DNA of 64,000 bases from Heterobilharzia americana (taxonomy: Eukaryota; Platyhelminthes; Trematoda; Strigeidida; Schistosomatidae): positions 58,349,257-58,413,256 of the forward strand of contig OX104128.1 in NCBI GenBank assembly GCA_944470555.2, in the 5' to 3' direction. The translations under genes and the position numbers were made by a program. The notes beneath the pieces are model-generated. The model saw only the letters and a list, made by a program, of their open reading frames with translations. It did not search any database and had not been told where the DNA came from. Shown piece by piece: positions 1 through 10,599 of this stretch (the stretch's first letter is position 1; each line of letters begins with the position of its first letter).

Positions 1-171
1 TACCACCCTTCTGAAAACTCTCAGACACCTGAGTGATGTAATACATAGCGGATATTTTGTTATGAATGTTTCATCAATCGACCTGATGACATCTTCAACA
101 CTAAAGTGCTGACATAATATCAAGATTTAACTTATCAGTAAAACTTAGGGCACTGTGATAGGAGTATAATT

Positions 172-395
172 TCATATTGGTAAACGAGCTCCTCTGAGGA
201 TGCCTCAATACTCCTTGTACAAGAAGTGTCTATCGTCTCCCAGTGGCAAAGTGGTTAACGCGTTAGTGTTTGAAGTGATGGGGACGAGGTTTAAGTTTCA
301 GTGCGAACAACACTGACTGGGATGTAGGTACAACCAGCTGACGAGTCCCAAATAGGACAAAACGCGTGTCCAAGACTCCTCTGATAGTCGCCAAT
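172..395 (+). mobile_element. Sm-alpha-type SINE copy with hammerhead core
   Basis: Shares its layout with the copies at 3050-3215 and 12000-12415: a leader resembling the 'gatgcctcaata' block, a tRNA-like segment with a box-A-like stretch near 245-262 and a decayed box B near 289-300, then a hammerhead core. Sm-alpha repeats of schistosomes are known pol III-type SINEs carrying a hammerhead ribozyme; this copy is diverged from the better copy at 12 kb. Confidence 0.75.
321..382 (+). ncRNA. Hammerhead ribozyme, probably inactive
   Basis: Core block CTGACGA (338-344) fits the CUGANGA consensus. Helix II is GTCC...GGAC with an AAATA-type loop. The invariant GAAA is changed to AAAA (359-362), and GTC at 368-370 is the expected cleavage triplet. 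Loss of the first G of GAAA should abolish or strongly reduce cleavage. Sequence read by eye; no folding was computed. Confidence 0.7.
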
Positions 396-429
396 ATGAA
401 TGTAATCATACGATGTTCAGACTTCAACT

Positions 430-990
430 ATATGGTCCAACAGTTCTTCATTATTTTATTTTAATGGTAGTAAAATTCTCTATATATCTGGACTATGTGA
501 TGAGTCATTCTTGAACAAAGATTTAGTGATCAGTCTCTCCATCCACCTAGCCAAGTATATAGGATTTCAGAATTGTCAGCCTATCCCACCGACCCAGGCT
601 GTAGTGTGATTATGGGTTAGTGCATGCAGAGCGATAGCCGAGTTTTTTCTCTAGATTACTTATCTTGGTAAGGTTTACCATTATGTGTTTCGCTAAATTT
701 TTGTGCTCCACTATTTTGACTGACCGTGATCGGCTGCTTTGGTCCATATACTTGACCTGATAATCATCACATGGTATACGACAGATCTTTCAGCATACGA
801 AGTTTCTCTGTGAGTAAATTTATGCGTTTAACTACCACCCTACTCCTCCTATCATTGTTAGGAGTTCTACGTAAAATTTCCCACATACCTTATTTATACG
901 GCAACACTACAAAGGATTTGAAATCTCTTCTCTTATCAGTCCTTGAAAACTTCTTAATGAATTCCAGAGGATAGTTATTAGGAATGTCGT
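430..990 (-). pseudogene. Penelope-like element fragment (C-terminal region)
   Basis: The minus strand matches the Penelope fragment at 60960-61770 block by block: the stretch at 860-910 corresponds to 61560-61615, and 650-760 to 61330-61440. It covers the RT-to-GIY-YIG linker and part of the endonuclease region, with many stops. It abuts an RTE fragment on its right side. The assignment rests on the better preserved copy at 61 kb. Confidence 0.55.
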
Positions 991-1007
991 TTCCGTATTT
1001 AAGCGAA

Positions 1008-1736
1008 GATGGGACTTCAAGTGAATGTACAGAAGACAGAGGTAATGAAGATACCCAACCGTCAACGGGAGAAACTTAAAGGAAGTAGCCTCTTTCACCT
1101 ATCTAGGCAACACTGTTTCAACTACAGGTGGCACAGGCACAGACGAGGATGTCAAAGCAGCCATGATCGGAAACACAACAAGACAGACCTTCATTAACCT
1201 GAAACCAGTTTGGAGATCTTCTGCACTCAGTATAAAGAACAAGATCCGGATTTTAAACACCAACGTCAAGTCAGTGCTCCTGTATGGATCAGAGACTTGG
1301 CGCGTTACGAAAGGCATTCCCAACAAATCACAGACATTCATCAACAACTGCCACCAACGCTGGCTCGTTACTAAAGGTTAAATGGCCAGAAAAGTGGGAA
1401 TAGGCAACAAGTAACTAACTCCGGCTGGCTGGTAACGAACCAACCAACAACTTATCGCTCAACAAATATGCACGGGAAGGAAATGGAGATGAATTAGGCA
1501 TACACTGAGAAGGCCGACTGGGGACATCATACACCAGGTCAGCCCGTCGAGTTGAACTCAGATGAGAAACGACGAGTTGGGTGTCCGAGGTGAAGTTGAC
1601 ATAGAGGAGATGGTGCGAGGAAGAAATGAGAGCTACTTGGCTGTCGTGGAGCCAGGTTCAAGTGACTGCCGAGAACAGAGTGGAATGGAAACGTGCTACT
1701 GAAGCCCTATGTCCTATTAGGAAGCAAAGGGACAAA
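1008..1736 (+). pseudogene. RTE-like retroelement, 3' fragment
   Basis: Plus-strand 3' part of the same family as the near-intact copy at 34284-37492. It begins in the RT region after the catalytic motif (equivalent of 'TGLQVN.EKTEVMKIP') and includes the conserved block 'SVLLYGSETWRVTKGI' (around 1273-1318). It ends with the family 3' terminus 'aagcaaagggac' followed by AAT-type repeats. Frame is broken several times. 5' truncation is typical of LINE insertion. Confidence 0.85.
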
Positions 1737-1786
1737 TAATATAATAATAATTTCTTGGTGTTCTTGGTGTACCATATTTCTACTAC

Positions 1787-1828
<42 letters not shown>

Positions 1829-1848
1829 TAATAATAATATAATAGTAA
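1737..1848 (+). repeat. AAT microsatellite at RTE 3' tail
   Basis: AAT-rich stretch directly after the RTE 3' end, with a nearly pure AAT array at 1787-1845. Probably grew from the short AAT tail of the retroelement. Confidence 0.8.
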
Positions 1849-1874
1849 CCGAGAAAAAGGTAATTAGCGTTACG

Positions 1875-2143
1875 TTAACTAACTTTTGGATAATCATCAA
1901 AGTTACTTGTCAGATAATTGGTAAATGATGGATCATATACATCCTGTGAATGTATATCTTCTGAATGTAATGATGAAATATACTTTGGAATAGAATTACT
2001 AAAAGATTCATCAAAAGATTTGCTAATTATTCTTGATTTATGATTTGGTAATAGAATAAATTCATCTTCACTTTCCATAGATAAATGTATATCTGATGCT
2101 AATGAAGTGAATCGGATAAACACTATCCAGCGTAACAGATCAT
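1875..2143 (-). CDS. Terminal coding exon (exon F) of a split host gene
   Basis: Last of six phase-matched minus-strand exons. The acceptor is a T-rich tract ending 'tttctttttag' just right of 2143. The exon supplies two bases to finish a split codon and then 88 codons (residues DLLRWIVFIRFTS... onward) ending ...DDYPKVS and TAA at 1877-1875. The previous exon (12608-12455) ends with one base, so the joined codon GAT is in frame. The peptide is Ser/Asp-rich with an N-terminal hydrophobic patch (LLRWIVFIRF) that is too short to call a membrane segment. Codons favour A/T endings like the other exons. No polyadenylation signal could be assigned with certainty downstream. Family not recognised. 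Confidence 0.7.
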
Positions 2144-2367
2144 CTAAAAAGAAATTTATTTTACCAGAAAAAAATATAATGGGATAATTGTATTGAATAA
2201 AATTTTTAAATTATCAACTAAACACAACTATTCAAGAGACCAGAGTAAAAGAAAATTAAAATTGAAACCGATTACTATCAAGAATAAACATCTAGATCGT
2301 ATTGTTACGCTAAAAATAAATAATCTAGATCAATTAAATTTTGAGGGAGTTGTGGAGATTTGGAATT

Positions 2368-2722
2368 ATTTCAAGTTGTTATTCATTGTAGACTAACATC
2401 AGTTGGAGGAACAAAGGAAACCTAGGAGCACTGGACAGCTGTTTTGTCCTACTATGGGACTCCTCAGCAGTGCGCACCCATGACCCCACCAGCAGGGATC
2501 GAACCCGCGACCTTCAGGTTCCGCAGCCAGCGCGTTACCATTGAGCCACCAGGTCAGGATCCAATGCTCCATATTTCCAACTTCTGTTAGCTCACGATAT
2601 ATAGCGCAACCGCCACCCAATGTCAACGCTGAGTATCTGTCCTCATGGCCATCAGGCTTTGACTCCACCGGTCCTTTGTTCCTCCAACTGATGTCAGTCT
2701 ATGATGAATAACAACTTGAAAT
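2368..2722 (-). mobile_element. tRNA-derived SINE (family S1), long variant with inverted ends
   Basis: On the minus strand a tRNA-like module is visible: box A in 'tggctcaatggtaacgcg' and box B in 'gggttcgatccc' (around 2489-2545). Both outer ends carry the family terminus 'tgatgtcagtctatgatgaataacaact' in opposite orientation (19 bp identical ends, longer with mismatches), so this copy looks like an inverted pair with one shortened member. Confidence 0.75.
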
Positions 2723-2839
2723 CTAGACCAAATTATTATCATTATTGTTATGAATATTATCAATATTACAATGATTATAATCATCATTAAAATCATTCAT
2801 ATAATTACTATTCATTGACATACTTGTTATTCTCCATTG

Positions 2840-3215
2840 TTTTGTTGGATCGAATTGTTCGATGTCTATTGGCATATGAGCTCCTATACGAGGATGCCTC
2901 GATATTGCCTAAATAGGACGCGAAAAGCGCGTCCTGGATTCTTCTCGTAGCCACAACCAACCAATTTATCATAATTAACATTCAGGCAATATCGAGGCAT
3001 CTCCGTATACGAGCCCATATGCCAACACAGGTCGAACAATTCCATCAAACAAAATAATGGAGAATAACAAGTATGTCAATAAATAGTAATAACTGCTACC
3101 CGTTGAACAAGAAGTGGCTATCGTTCCTCTGTAGCATAGTGGATAACGTATTGGTGTTTGAAGCGATGGGCACGAGGTTCGAATCCCGACGGGAACAACA
3201 ATCCGGTTATTATAA
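2840..3215 (+). mobile_element. Rearranged Sm-alpha SINE, inverted leader plus second copy
   Basis: Positions 2846-2910 are the reverse complement of 2982-3050 (leader block with 'aggcaatatcgaggcat'). Between them lies the 3' half of a hammerhead. From 3050 a forward Sm-alpha head follows with box A 'tagcatagtggataacg' (about 3132-3148) and box B 'gaggttcgaatccc' (3174-3187). This is a head-to-head rearrangement of two copies. Confidence 0.75.
2910..2955 (+). ncRNA. Hammerhead ribozyme 3' half only
   Basis: Contains AAATAGGAC, GAAA (2922-2925) and the GTC cleavage triplet (2931-2933) followed by CTGGATTC. The CUGANGA half is missing, replaced by the inverted leader. Cannot cleave by itself. 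Confidence 0.65.
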
Positions 3216-3229
3216 TTATTACTTTAAAA

Positions 3230-3424
3230 TTAGTATTCATCATGAACTAACATCAGTTGGGGAACCATTGGAAACCCGGGAGCACTGGACAACTATTCCG
3301 CCGTGAAACCTGAAGGTCGTGAGTGCGTACTGCTCAGGAGTCCCATATTATTTGGATGAATCAGCTATCCAGTGCTCCCGGGTTTTCAATGGCTCCCCAA
3401 CTAATGTCAGTCCATGATGAATAC
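3230..3424. mobile_element. SINE S1-derived short fold-back
   Basis: Left end (3230-3290) and right end (3369-3424) are inverted copies of the S1 3' terminus, about 55 bp each with few mismatches. The middle keeps only a scrap of the tRNA-like part ('aacctgaaggtcg'). Confidence 0.7.
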
Positions 3425-3439
3425 TACTTCTAAATTTAA

Positions 3440-3573
3440 AAAAATCTCCATTCATCTCAAAAATACATCATTATTACTTCTATCATCACTTACGTTATTA
3501 TTAATACCATTATCAAGATTATTGTTATTTCATGATTATCATGAATGTTGAAATAACCATCACTATTACAATC

Positions 3574-3608
<35 letters not shown>

Positions 3609-4090
3609 CGTCATTGGCATTATTCTCTTGATAATTATTATTATCATTATTATTGGTATCACCACCTCATTATTATTATGACTATTATCATCAGAGGTAT
3701 TAACATTATTTTTTTAATCATTATTGTCATTATTGTTATCATCATCGTTATTGTTATTATTATTATTATTATTACCGATACCATCGTAATTTTTATTATC
3801 ACTATCACTATATTCATTGTCATTCTTACCATTATCTTTATTATCATCACGATTACAAACATTATTACTACTACCATGACAAGTATTATTTTCCTTACTT
3901 ACATCTCTATTATTACTCTCAGTATTATTATTATTATTATCATCATCACTAGTATAGTCATTATCATCTTTTACATTATTATTATTACCATAATTACTAT
4001 CATCATAAATACTGTTGTCAGTATCATCAATAAAATTGTTGCTATGACTACTGGCATTATTAGTATCACATCAACATCATTACTTGACTA
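3440..4090. repeat. Imperfect ATT/ATC trinucleotide tract, block 1
   Basis: Period-3 low-complexity sequence built of ATT, ATC, ACT, GTT and CAT units with very few G on the plus strand. Open frames rich in I, T, M, V (plus) or N, D (minus) here are by-products of the repeat and are not annotated. Confidence 0.9.
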
Positions 4091-4094
4091 TCTG

Positions 4095-4285
4095 AGATGG
4101 CCGTAGTTTGACAGACTAGTATTGATACCAAGTGATAGTTGAAGGTGAAGTGACAATTTGAACTGTGGCTGGATTCGAGCCAGCAACCACCGGGTTTCTG
4201 GCGCGATGCTTGTAGTTCAGTTGGTAGAACATCACGCCGGAAACCCGGTGGTCGATGGTTCGAATTCTGCCGCGGTTCAAATTTT
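4095..4285 (+). mobile_element. tRNA-derived SINE (family S2)
   Basis: tRNA-like core at 4205-4275: box A 'tagttcagttggtagaac' and box B 'ggttcgaattc'. An inverted partial copy lies just upstream (4180-4207 pairs with 4233-4262, 'ccaccgggtttc' against 'gaaacccggtgg'). Its relative at 62588-62803 has a clean target-site duplication, which supports SINE rather than a functional tRNA gene. Confidence 0.65.
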
Positions 4286-4289
4286 CGTC

Positions 4290-4528
4290 ATCATCACCAT
4301 TATTATTATTATGACTGGTATTATTTTCAGCATTATCGTTTATTATTATATTATCATCAATCCTATTCGCATAATAATTATTACGATCAACATTATCTTT
4401 ATCATTATTATTATTATTAATATTATTATTATTATTACAAATATAGTTACTATTATCATGATCCTTATTTCCATTATCATCATCATCGTGAACATTGTTA
4501 AAATTGTCATTAATAAAATCACTATCAC

Positions 4529-4570
<42 letters not shown>

Positions 4571-6045
4571 CATATCAACGTTATCATCATTGCTATTACT
4601 ATAGTTAGTATTATTGTTATTACTGCAAACACTATCATAATTCTCAACATCAGCATTTTCATCATTACCAATATTATCCTTATTATTAATGCCATTAGTA
4701 TTATTATCATCGTCATCACGATTTTTATTCTTACTACTATTATTATTATTATTCATCGTTACGAACTTCATTATTCTTTTTATTATCATGAATTACATCA
4801 TCATCATACATAAAATTATTAATTTTATTACGATTATTGCCATTACCAGTATGATCGATTATCATCATAATTCGTGTTACTACTACTACAATCAGTGTTA
4901 TGCTTACCATTATTATTACTATTATTATTGTTATTATCATTATCATCAATATAACTACTATTATTATTATTATCAACATCATTATTTGTACGACTATTAT
5001 TATCTTCAGTATTATTGTCTGCTATCATATCATCATCACTTTCCTTATCATACTCATTACGAATATTATTATCATTATTATTATTGTTATCTGTACCATC
5101 ATTACGATCATCGTCATTATTGCCGTTATCATTATCGGTAGTGTAAGAAGTACTATTATTGGCATAATTATCATTACGGGTACGACTAGTATCATTCTTG
5201 TTATTAATATCACCATCAATACCATCATTATTATCATTGTTAGTATTAATACAGTAATTATTATTGTTAACGCCATTATCCTAATTGACCATTGTCGTCA
5301 TTATTGCTACCAGCATCACTACTAGTGATATTAATGTTATTCCCATTATTATCAACATCATCGTCTACATTGGTACCGTAAGGAATATTATTATTAGTAG
5401 TATCAGCATCATCATTCGTGTTGGTACGATTATTATTACTAGTATCACCAATATTCTTATTATTGTAAACATTATCATGATTGTCAGCGTGAGTATTTTC
5501 CCCATCATTAATATTATTGGTATTATTTTCATCATTATTAACATTATTGTTGTCATTAATATCATCATTATCATTATGCCTATTATCTTTATTATCACCA
5601 TTGTCATTATTAACATTATCATTATTATTATGATTGTGATTATTTCTAATAACATCACTATTATTACCAACATCATCATTATGCTGACCATTACTATTAT
5701 CATCACCATTAGTAATACTATCATAGTGATTATTATTACCATTATTATATGATCACCTTCATCGTTATTATTTTTAGCATTACCGCCATCATTATGGTTA
5801 TTGTCATCACTACTCATTACAACATTACTCTTATTATCATTATCATAACTATTATCGTCATTATTAGTAAAAGTATTATTTTTATTGTGATCATTATTAC
5901 CAATATAATTACTATTAGTATCATTATGACTATTATTATTATTACTACGAGCATTGACATATTTATTACTTATGTTATTATTATTACCATCATGATTATT
6001 CTTATTATGATTACTAATAATATTGACGTTAAAGTTCATTATTTC
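4290..6045. repeat. Imperfect ATT/ATC tract, block 2
   Basis: Longest uninterrupted block (about 1.75 kb) of the same degenerate trinucleotide sequence. It is ended by an S1 SINE insertion. Confidence 0.9.
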
Positions 6046-6204
6046 AAGTTGTTATTCATCGAAGACTGACATCAGTTGGAGGAACAAAGGAAACCTGGGA
6101 GCACTGGACAGCTGTTTCGCCCTAGTATGGGACTCCTCAGCAGTGCGCATCCACGACCCCACCAGCAGGGATCCAACCCCCTCAAAATTTAAAAGTTCAT
6201 TATT
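6031..6204 (-). mobile_element. 5'-truncated SINE S1 with 13 bp duplication
   Basis: S1 sequence starts at 6044 and stops inside box B near 6182. The same 13 bp 'aaagttcattatt' flanks it (6031-6043 and 6192-6204). Truncation at the tRNA end plus a direct duplication indicates target-primed insertion into the ATT tract. Confidence 0.8.
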
Positions 6205-6860
6205 GTCACGATTATTAGCATCTTTATTATTTTTTTATAATTATAATTATTTTTTTTTTCGTTATAATTTTATCATCATGACCATTGATATCATAATAAT
6301 TATCATTGCTATCATCCCAGTCCTTATCATTGTTATTATTATTATTACCACTGCTACTATTATTATCACCTTTATTATGATTATTACCATTGATATTAGT
6401 ATTATCATTATTACCATCATAGTTACTTTCACGATAATTTTTCTTATCATCGTTGTCGTTATTGTAGAAATTATTGTCATTCTTATTACTATTGATAATA
6501 TTACTCATTTTCACTGTTATGACTATCATTGTCATAATTAATATTGTTACTACCAGGATAATCATTGCTATGATTTTCATGACTAATATTACACCTAATA
6601 CCATCATTATTATTACCATTATTTTTATCATTATTGTTACTATTATTATTATATAACCATCACCATTACTGTCATTATTATTTTTATTATTACGATTATT
6701 AACATCATCATTCTTGTCCCCATCACCATTATAATCGTCATTACTGTTAATATCAGAATTGTAATCATCATCACCACCATTAGCACTATTATTAATGACA
6801 TCATCATGACTGCCATAATCATCATTATAAGCATTATCATTATTGCATGTATTACACCGT
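6205..6860. repeat. Imperfect ATT/ATC tract, block 3
   Basis: Continuation of the tract after the SINE insertion; same composition. Confidence 0.9.
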
Positions 6861-6867
6861 CGTCAAT

Positions 6868-7085
6868 TGGACTGAAATGATCAGTCTCTGTTAGCATATG
6901 GACTCCCGTGCGAATGCCTCAATATTACCTATGTTCTTAACTATATAGTAATGATGGATAGTGACTAGCAGTGGAATTAAGGATGCGGGTATCCTGGCTC
7001 GTTGGTGTAATTGATAACGCTCTCACGTTTGAAGCAATCGCTCGCCAGTCCAAATCCCTGTGGGAATAACATCACTCACTGGGAC
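6868..7085 (+). mobile_element. Rearranged Sm-alpha SINE
   Basis: Contains the leader block with 'atggactcccgtgcgaatgc', then an inverted piece of the 3' end ('ggatagtgactagcagtgg', 6956-6974), then a forward tRNA-like head (6994-7075, box A-like 'ctcgttggtgtaattgataacg', box B decayed). No intact hammerhead. Confidence 0.6.
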
Positions 7086-7740
7086 GTAATTACTGTCATC
7101 ATATTTATCACCATCATGGTTGTGTCTATCGTCTTTATTATTATCAGTATTATTATTATTATTATTGTCACCACCACAATTATTTTTGTCATTAACATTA
7201 TTATAATTATTACTTTCAGTATGATTATTAATATCGCCATCTTAATCATCATTGCGACCATTATCATCATTTTTATTAATGTCATTAGTATGATTATGAT
7301 AATCATTACCATTACTACTATTCATATTATTATTATTATCATAAACATTTTCCTCCGCATTATGATCATTATAAACATTTTTACTACCGTCGCCATGATT
7401 AGTATATTTATTACTATTATTACTACTATGTCTGTCATCATTTTTACCATTACCATTCTTAATACTATCACCATGATTATTAATATCGGTATAACCACCA
7501 GTATAATTATCATTCATGATGTCATCGTTATTATTATCACCATCATTATTGCCACTATTATCACGATAACCATTATTATTGATATCATCATTGTCATCAG
7601 CATCATCACCGTTACCATTACTATTATTATAATAATTGAGATCATTATTATTATTGTTATTATTATTATCAGCATAAAAATCATGAACATGATGATCATG
7701 ATCATGATCTATAATATCATCATTGTATTTTTGAGATGAA
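7086..7740. repeat. Imperfect ATT/ATC tract, block 4
   Basis: Same degenerate trinucleotide sequence, ended by an S1-type fold-back. Confidence 0.9.
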
Positions 7741-7764
7741 TGGCGATTTTTTTCAAATTTACAG

Positions 7765-7945
7765 GTAGTATCCATTATGGACTGACATCTCAGTTGGAGA
7801 ATGATTGAAAATCTGAGAGCACTAGACAGCTGTTTCATCCTGGTATGGGTGAGTACTGCTGAAGGGTCTCAATACTAAGACGAAACAGTTGTTCACTACT
7901 CCCAGATTTTCAATGGTTCCCCAACTGATGTCAGTCCATGGTGAA
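7765..7945. mobile_element. SINE S1-derived short fold-back
   Basis: The two ends are inverted copies of the S1 terminus: 'gactgacatctcagttgg' at the left, 'ccaactgatgtcagtcc' at the right. The tRNA-like middle has been lost. Confidence 0.65.
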
Positions 7946-7946
7946 T

Positions 7947-7973
7947 TATTATTATTATTATTATTATTATTAT
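7947..7973. repeat. ATT array at RTE 3' end
   Basis: Pure ATT units directly next to the 3' terminus of the minus-strand RTE copy; on the element strand this is its AAT tail. Confidence 0.8.
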
Positions 7974-8978
7974 GTCCCCTGGGTTGCTAGTGGAACATAA
8001 AGCTTCAGTAGCACGTCTCCAGTGAACTCTGTTCTCTGAGATCTTTTGAACCTGGTCCCACGACAGCCCACAAGCTCTCATTTCCTCCTCACACGACCTC
8101 CTCCATGTCACCCTCGGACGTCCAACTCGTCGCTTCCCATGGGGATTCCACTCGAGCAACTGGCCTGACCGTGATGTCCTCCGTCGGCCTTCTCAGTGCA
8201 TGGCCAATCCATCTCCACTTCCTCCTGCATATTTCTTGAGCAATAGGTTCTTGGTTGGTTCGTCCCCAGAGCTCCTTGTTGCTTATTCTCGTTAATCTGG
8301 CCATCTGATCTTCAGTAACGAGCCAGAGTAGGCGGCAGTTGTTGATGAATGTCTGTAGTTTATTGGAAATCCCTTTCGTGACGCGCCAAGTCTCTGAGCC
8401 ATACAAGAGCACTGACTTGACGTTGGTGTTTAAAATCCGGATCTTGTTCCACATGCTGAGTGCAGAAGATCTCCACACTGGTTTCAGGCTAATGAAGGCC
8501 TGTCTTGCTTTTCCGATTCTGACTTTGACGTCCTCGTCCGTCCCGCCTGTAGTTGAAACAGTGCTTCCTAGATAAGTGAAGGAGGTTACTTCCTTTAACT
8601 TTCTCCCGTTGACGGTGATTGGAGTTTGTTGTTGGTGGTGGTGCGGTATCTTCATCACCTCTGTCTTCTCTATATTCACCTGAAGTCCCGTCTTCGCTGC
8701 CTCTTCTATCAACTTGTTAGTTTTTGCCTGTAGATCTTCAAGTTTATGTGACATCAGGCACAAGTCATCATTGGCGAAATCCAAGTCTTCTAGGTTCTTT
8801 TCCGCAGTCCAGTGTATCCCCCTCTTCTCGCTGCCCACTGTTTGCTGCATGATCCAGTCCACCACAATAAGGAATATCATGGGGGATAGTAGGCAACCTT
8901 GTTTCACTCCTGTCTTCACTTCAAAAGCATCACTGGGCTTCCCATTGTGAATTACTTGGCATGTGGCATCTTCATATA
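7974..8978 (-). pseudogene. RTE-like reverse transcriptase, 5'-truncated copy
   Basis: A 276-codon open frame (8919-8089) begins at the RT block 'KTGVKQGCLLSPMIF' and runs through the C-terminal 'SVLLYGSETW' and 'WRWIGHALRR' blocks. It is close in sequence to the copy at 34284-37492. The catalytic FADD motif reads FANDD because of a three-base insertion (around 8768-8771), so even this young-looking piece would be catalytically damaged. The C terminus runs into another frame near 8160. Homology to the full copy stops abruptly at 8978, within the RT, as expected from 5' truncation. It sits inside the ATT tract. Confidence 0.9.
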
Positions 8979-8989
8979 CTACCCCGAAA

Positions 8990-9490
8990 TACCATTGTTA
9001 TTGTTACTACCATCATTATTTTCTTCATCATCATCATTAATGTTATTGTCATTATCACTGGTGTTATTATCACTCTCTTCATCAGTAATATCATTATAAC
9101 TTTTATCATTACTATAATCATCGTTAGCATTGTTGTTAATATCATTATTATTGCCATCTCTATCAGCATCATCATCGTTATTATTCTTACCATTATCATC
9201 ACCATTACAATTATCGTTATCATAAGTATTATTATTATTATTATCATTATCATTATTGCCATCGTCATCATTATTGTGATTAAAATCATGATTGTTATCA
9301 GAACCATCATCACAGTCAACATTATTGATGACGTCATCAATGTTATTACTGTCATAATTATCATCAACTTTATTATTAATTCCATTACCGCTATTGTTAT
9401 TATCGGCATTATCATTATTATTACGATAATTAGTATTATCACCGTCAGGATTATCATTATTATTATTGAAGTAATTACGATTGTTTAGAA
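8990..9490. repeat. Imperfect ATT/ATC tract, block 5
   Basis: Continuation of the tract on the far side of the RTE insertion. Confidence 0.9.
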
Positions 9491-9491
9491 G

Positions 9492-9790
9492 TAGTATTCA
9501 TCATGGACTGATATCAGTTGGGCAGCCACTGGAAATCTGGGAGCACTGGACAGCTGTCTCGTCCAACTAGTATGGGACTTCTCAGCAGTACGCACCCACA
9601 ACCCGGCTACGGATCGAACTCAGGACCTTCAGGTTTCATGGCGAACGCGTTAACCATTCAGCCATTGGGTCGGTTTCCAGTGGTTCACAATTTCCAACTT
9701 CTGTCAATTCACAACATAGCGTGACTGTCACCCAAGGTCTTCAGTTAGCACCCACATCACTTCCGACTGGTTGACCCCATAGGTCACGGC
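9492..9790 (-). mobile_element. tRNA-derived SINE S1, long variant
   Basis: The 3' terminus (minus strand) is at 9492-9530. Box A-like and box B-like stretches lie at 9610-9670 ('ggatcgaactc', 'aacgcgttaaccattcagcc' on the plus strand). It extends past the usual end into a long leader similar to 2602-2660. Confidence 0.6.
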
Positions 9791-9884
9791 TTCTCATCAG
9801 AACTTCCAGATATCTATCTGGAAGCAAGTCACCAATGAGCACTACACAGTAATGTATTTTTGAGATGAATGGGGATTTTTAATT

Positions 9885-10112
9885 TAGAAGTAGTATTCAT
9901 CATGGACTGACATCAGTTGGGGAACTATTGAAAATCTGGGAGCAGTGGTTAGCTGTTTCGCCGCGAAACCTGAAGGTCGCGAGTTCCATCCCTAGCCGGG
10001 TCATGGGTGCGTACTGCTCATGAGTCCTATGATAGGACGAAACAGCTGTCCAGTGCTCCCAGATTTTCAATGGTTCCCCAACTGATGTCAGTCAATGATG
10101 AATACTACTTCC
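9885..10112. mobile_element. SINE S1-derived fold-back
   Basis: Inverted termini at 9890-9945 and 10045-10110, both ending in the S1 block around 'ccaactgatgtcagtc', with a central 'gaaacctgaaggtcgcgag' remnant of the tRNA-like part. Confidence 0.65.
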
Positions 10113-10124
10113 ATTCATCTCAAA

Positions 10125-10470
10125 AATTATGATTATTATTATCATCATATCATTATCATTGGTAATAACATAATTGTTATAGTTATTATCCCCATTATTA
10201 CCACAATCACCACTACCATTTTTATTATTATTACTATCTTTTTTTACTACCATTAATACAACTATTATTGTCATTATTATTATTATTATCGTCATTATTC
10301 TTATCATGCCTGTTATCATTACCATAGTTATCATCACTATCACTATCATTATCATCATTAGTATCAACATTATCATGATTTTTATCACTAGTATTATTGT
10401 AATTACGATTATTATCATTATTACTACTACTACTATTATTATTATCACTATTATTATTACTATTATTATG
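10125..10470. repeat. Imperfect ATT/ATC tract, block 6
   Basis: Last block of the tract. Together the six blocks between 3440 and 10470 suggest one ancestral tract split by insertions. Confidence 0.85.
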
Positions 10471-10599
10471 GTACAGCGAGGGTACCAAGAAACACGCCAC
10501 ACAAAACAATATGACATTATAAGGATATAAAGCGAAGGGAAATGGATAAGTAAGAAGGAAAAACAATGAGAAAAGAATGATTAGAAGGGCGGTTCAGTA

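Noticed and set aside
2193..2396. 67-codon Lys-rich plus-strand frame
   Set aside because: Lies in the intron beside exon F on the opposite strand, with no splice sites or relatives.
2368..2722. DNA transposon (MITE) with terminal inverted repeats
   Set aside because: Inverted ends are S1 SINE 3' termini. Single copies with 11-14 bp duplications and 5' truncation show the basic unit is a SINE.
4205..4275. Functional tRNA gene
   Set aside because: Boxes A and B are present but the flanks and the copy at 62588-62803 with a target-site duplication show a SINE; acceptor pairing is poor.
3659..10517. Many long open frames with I/T/M/V or N/D-rich products
   Set aside because: They are the translation of the ATT/ATC tract in different frames and vanish outside it. 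No start context, splice sites or conserved motifs.
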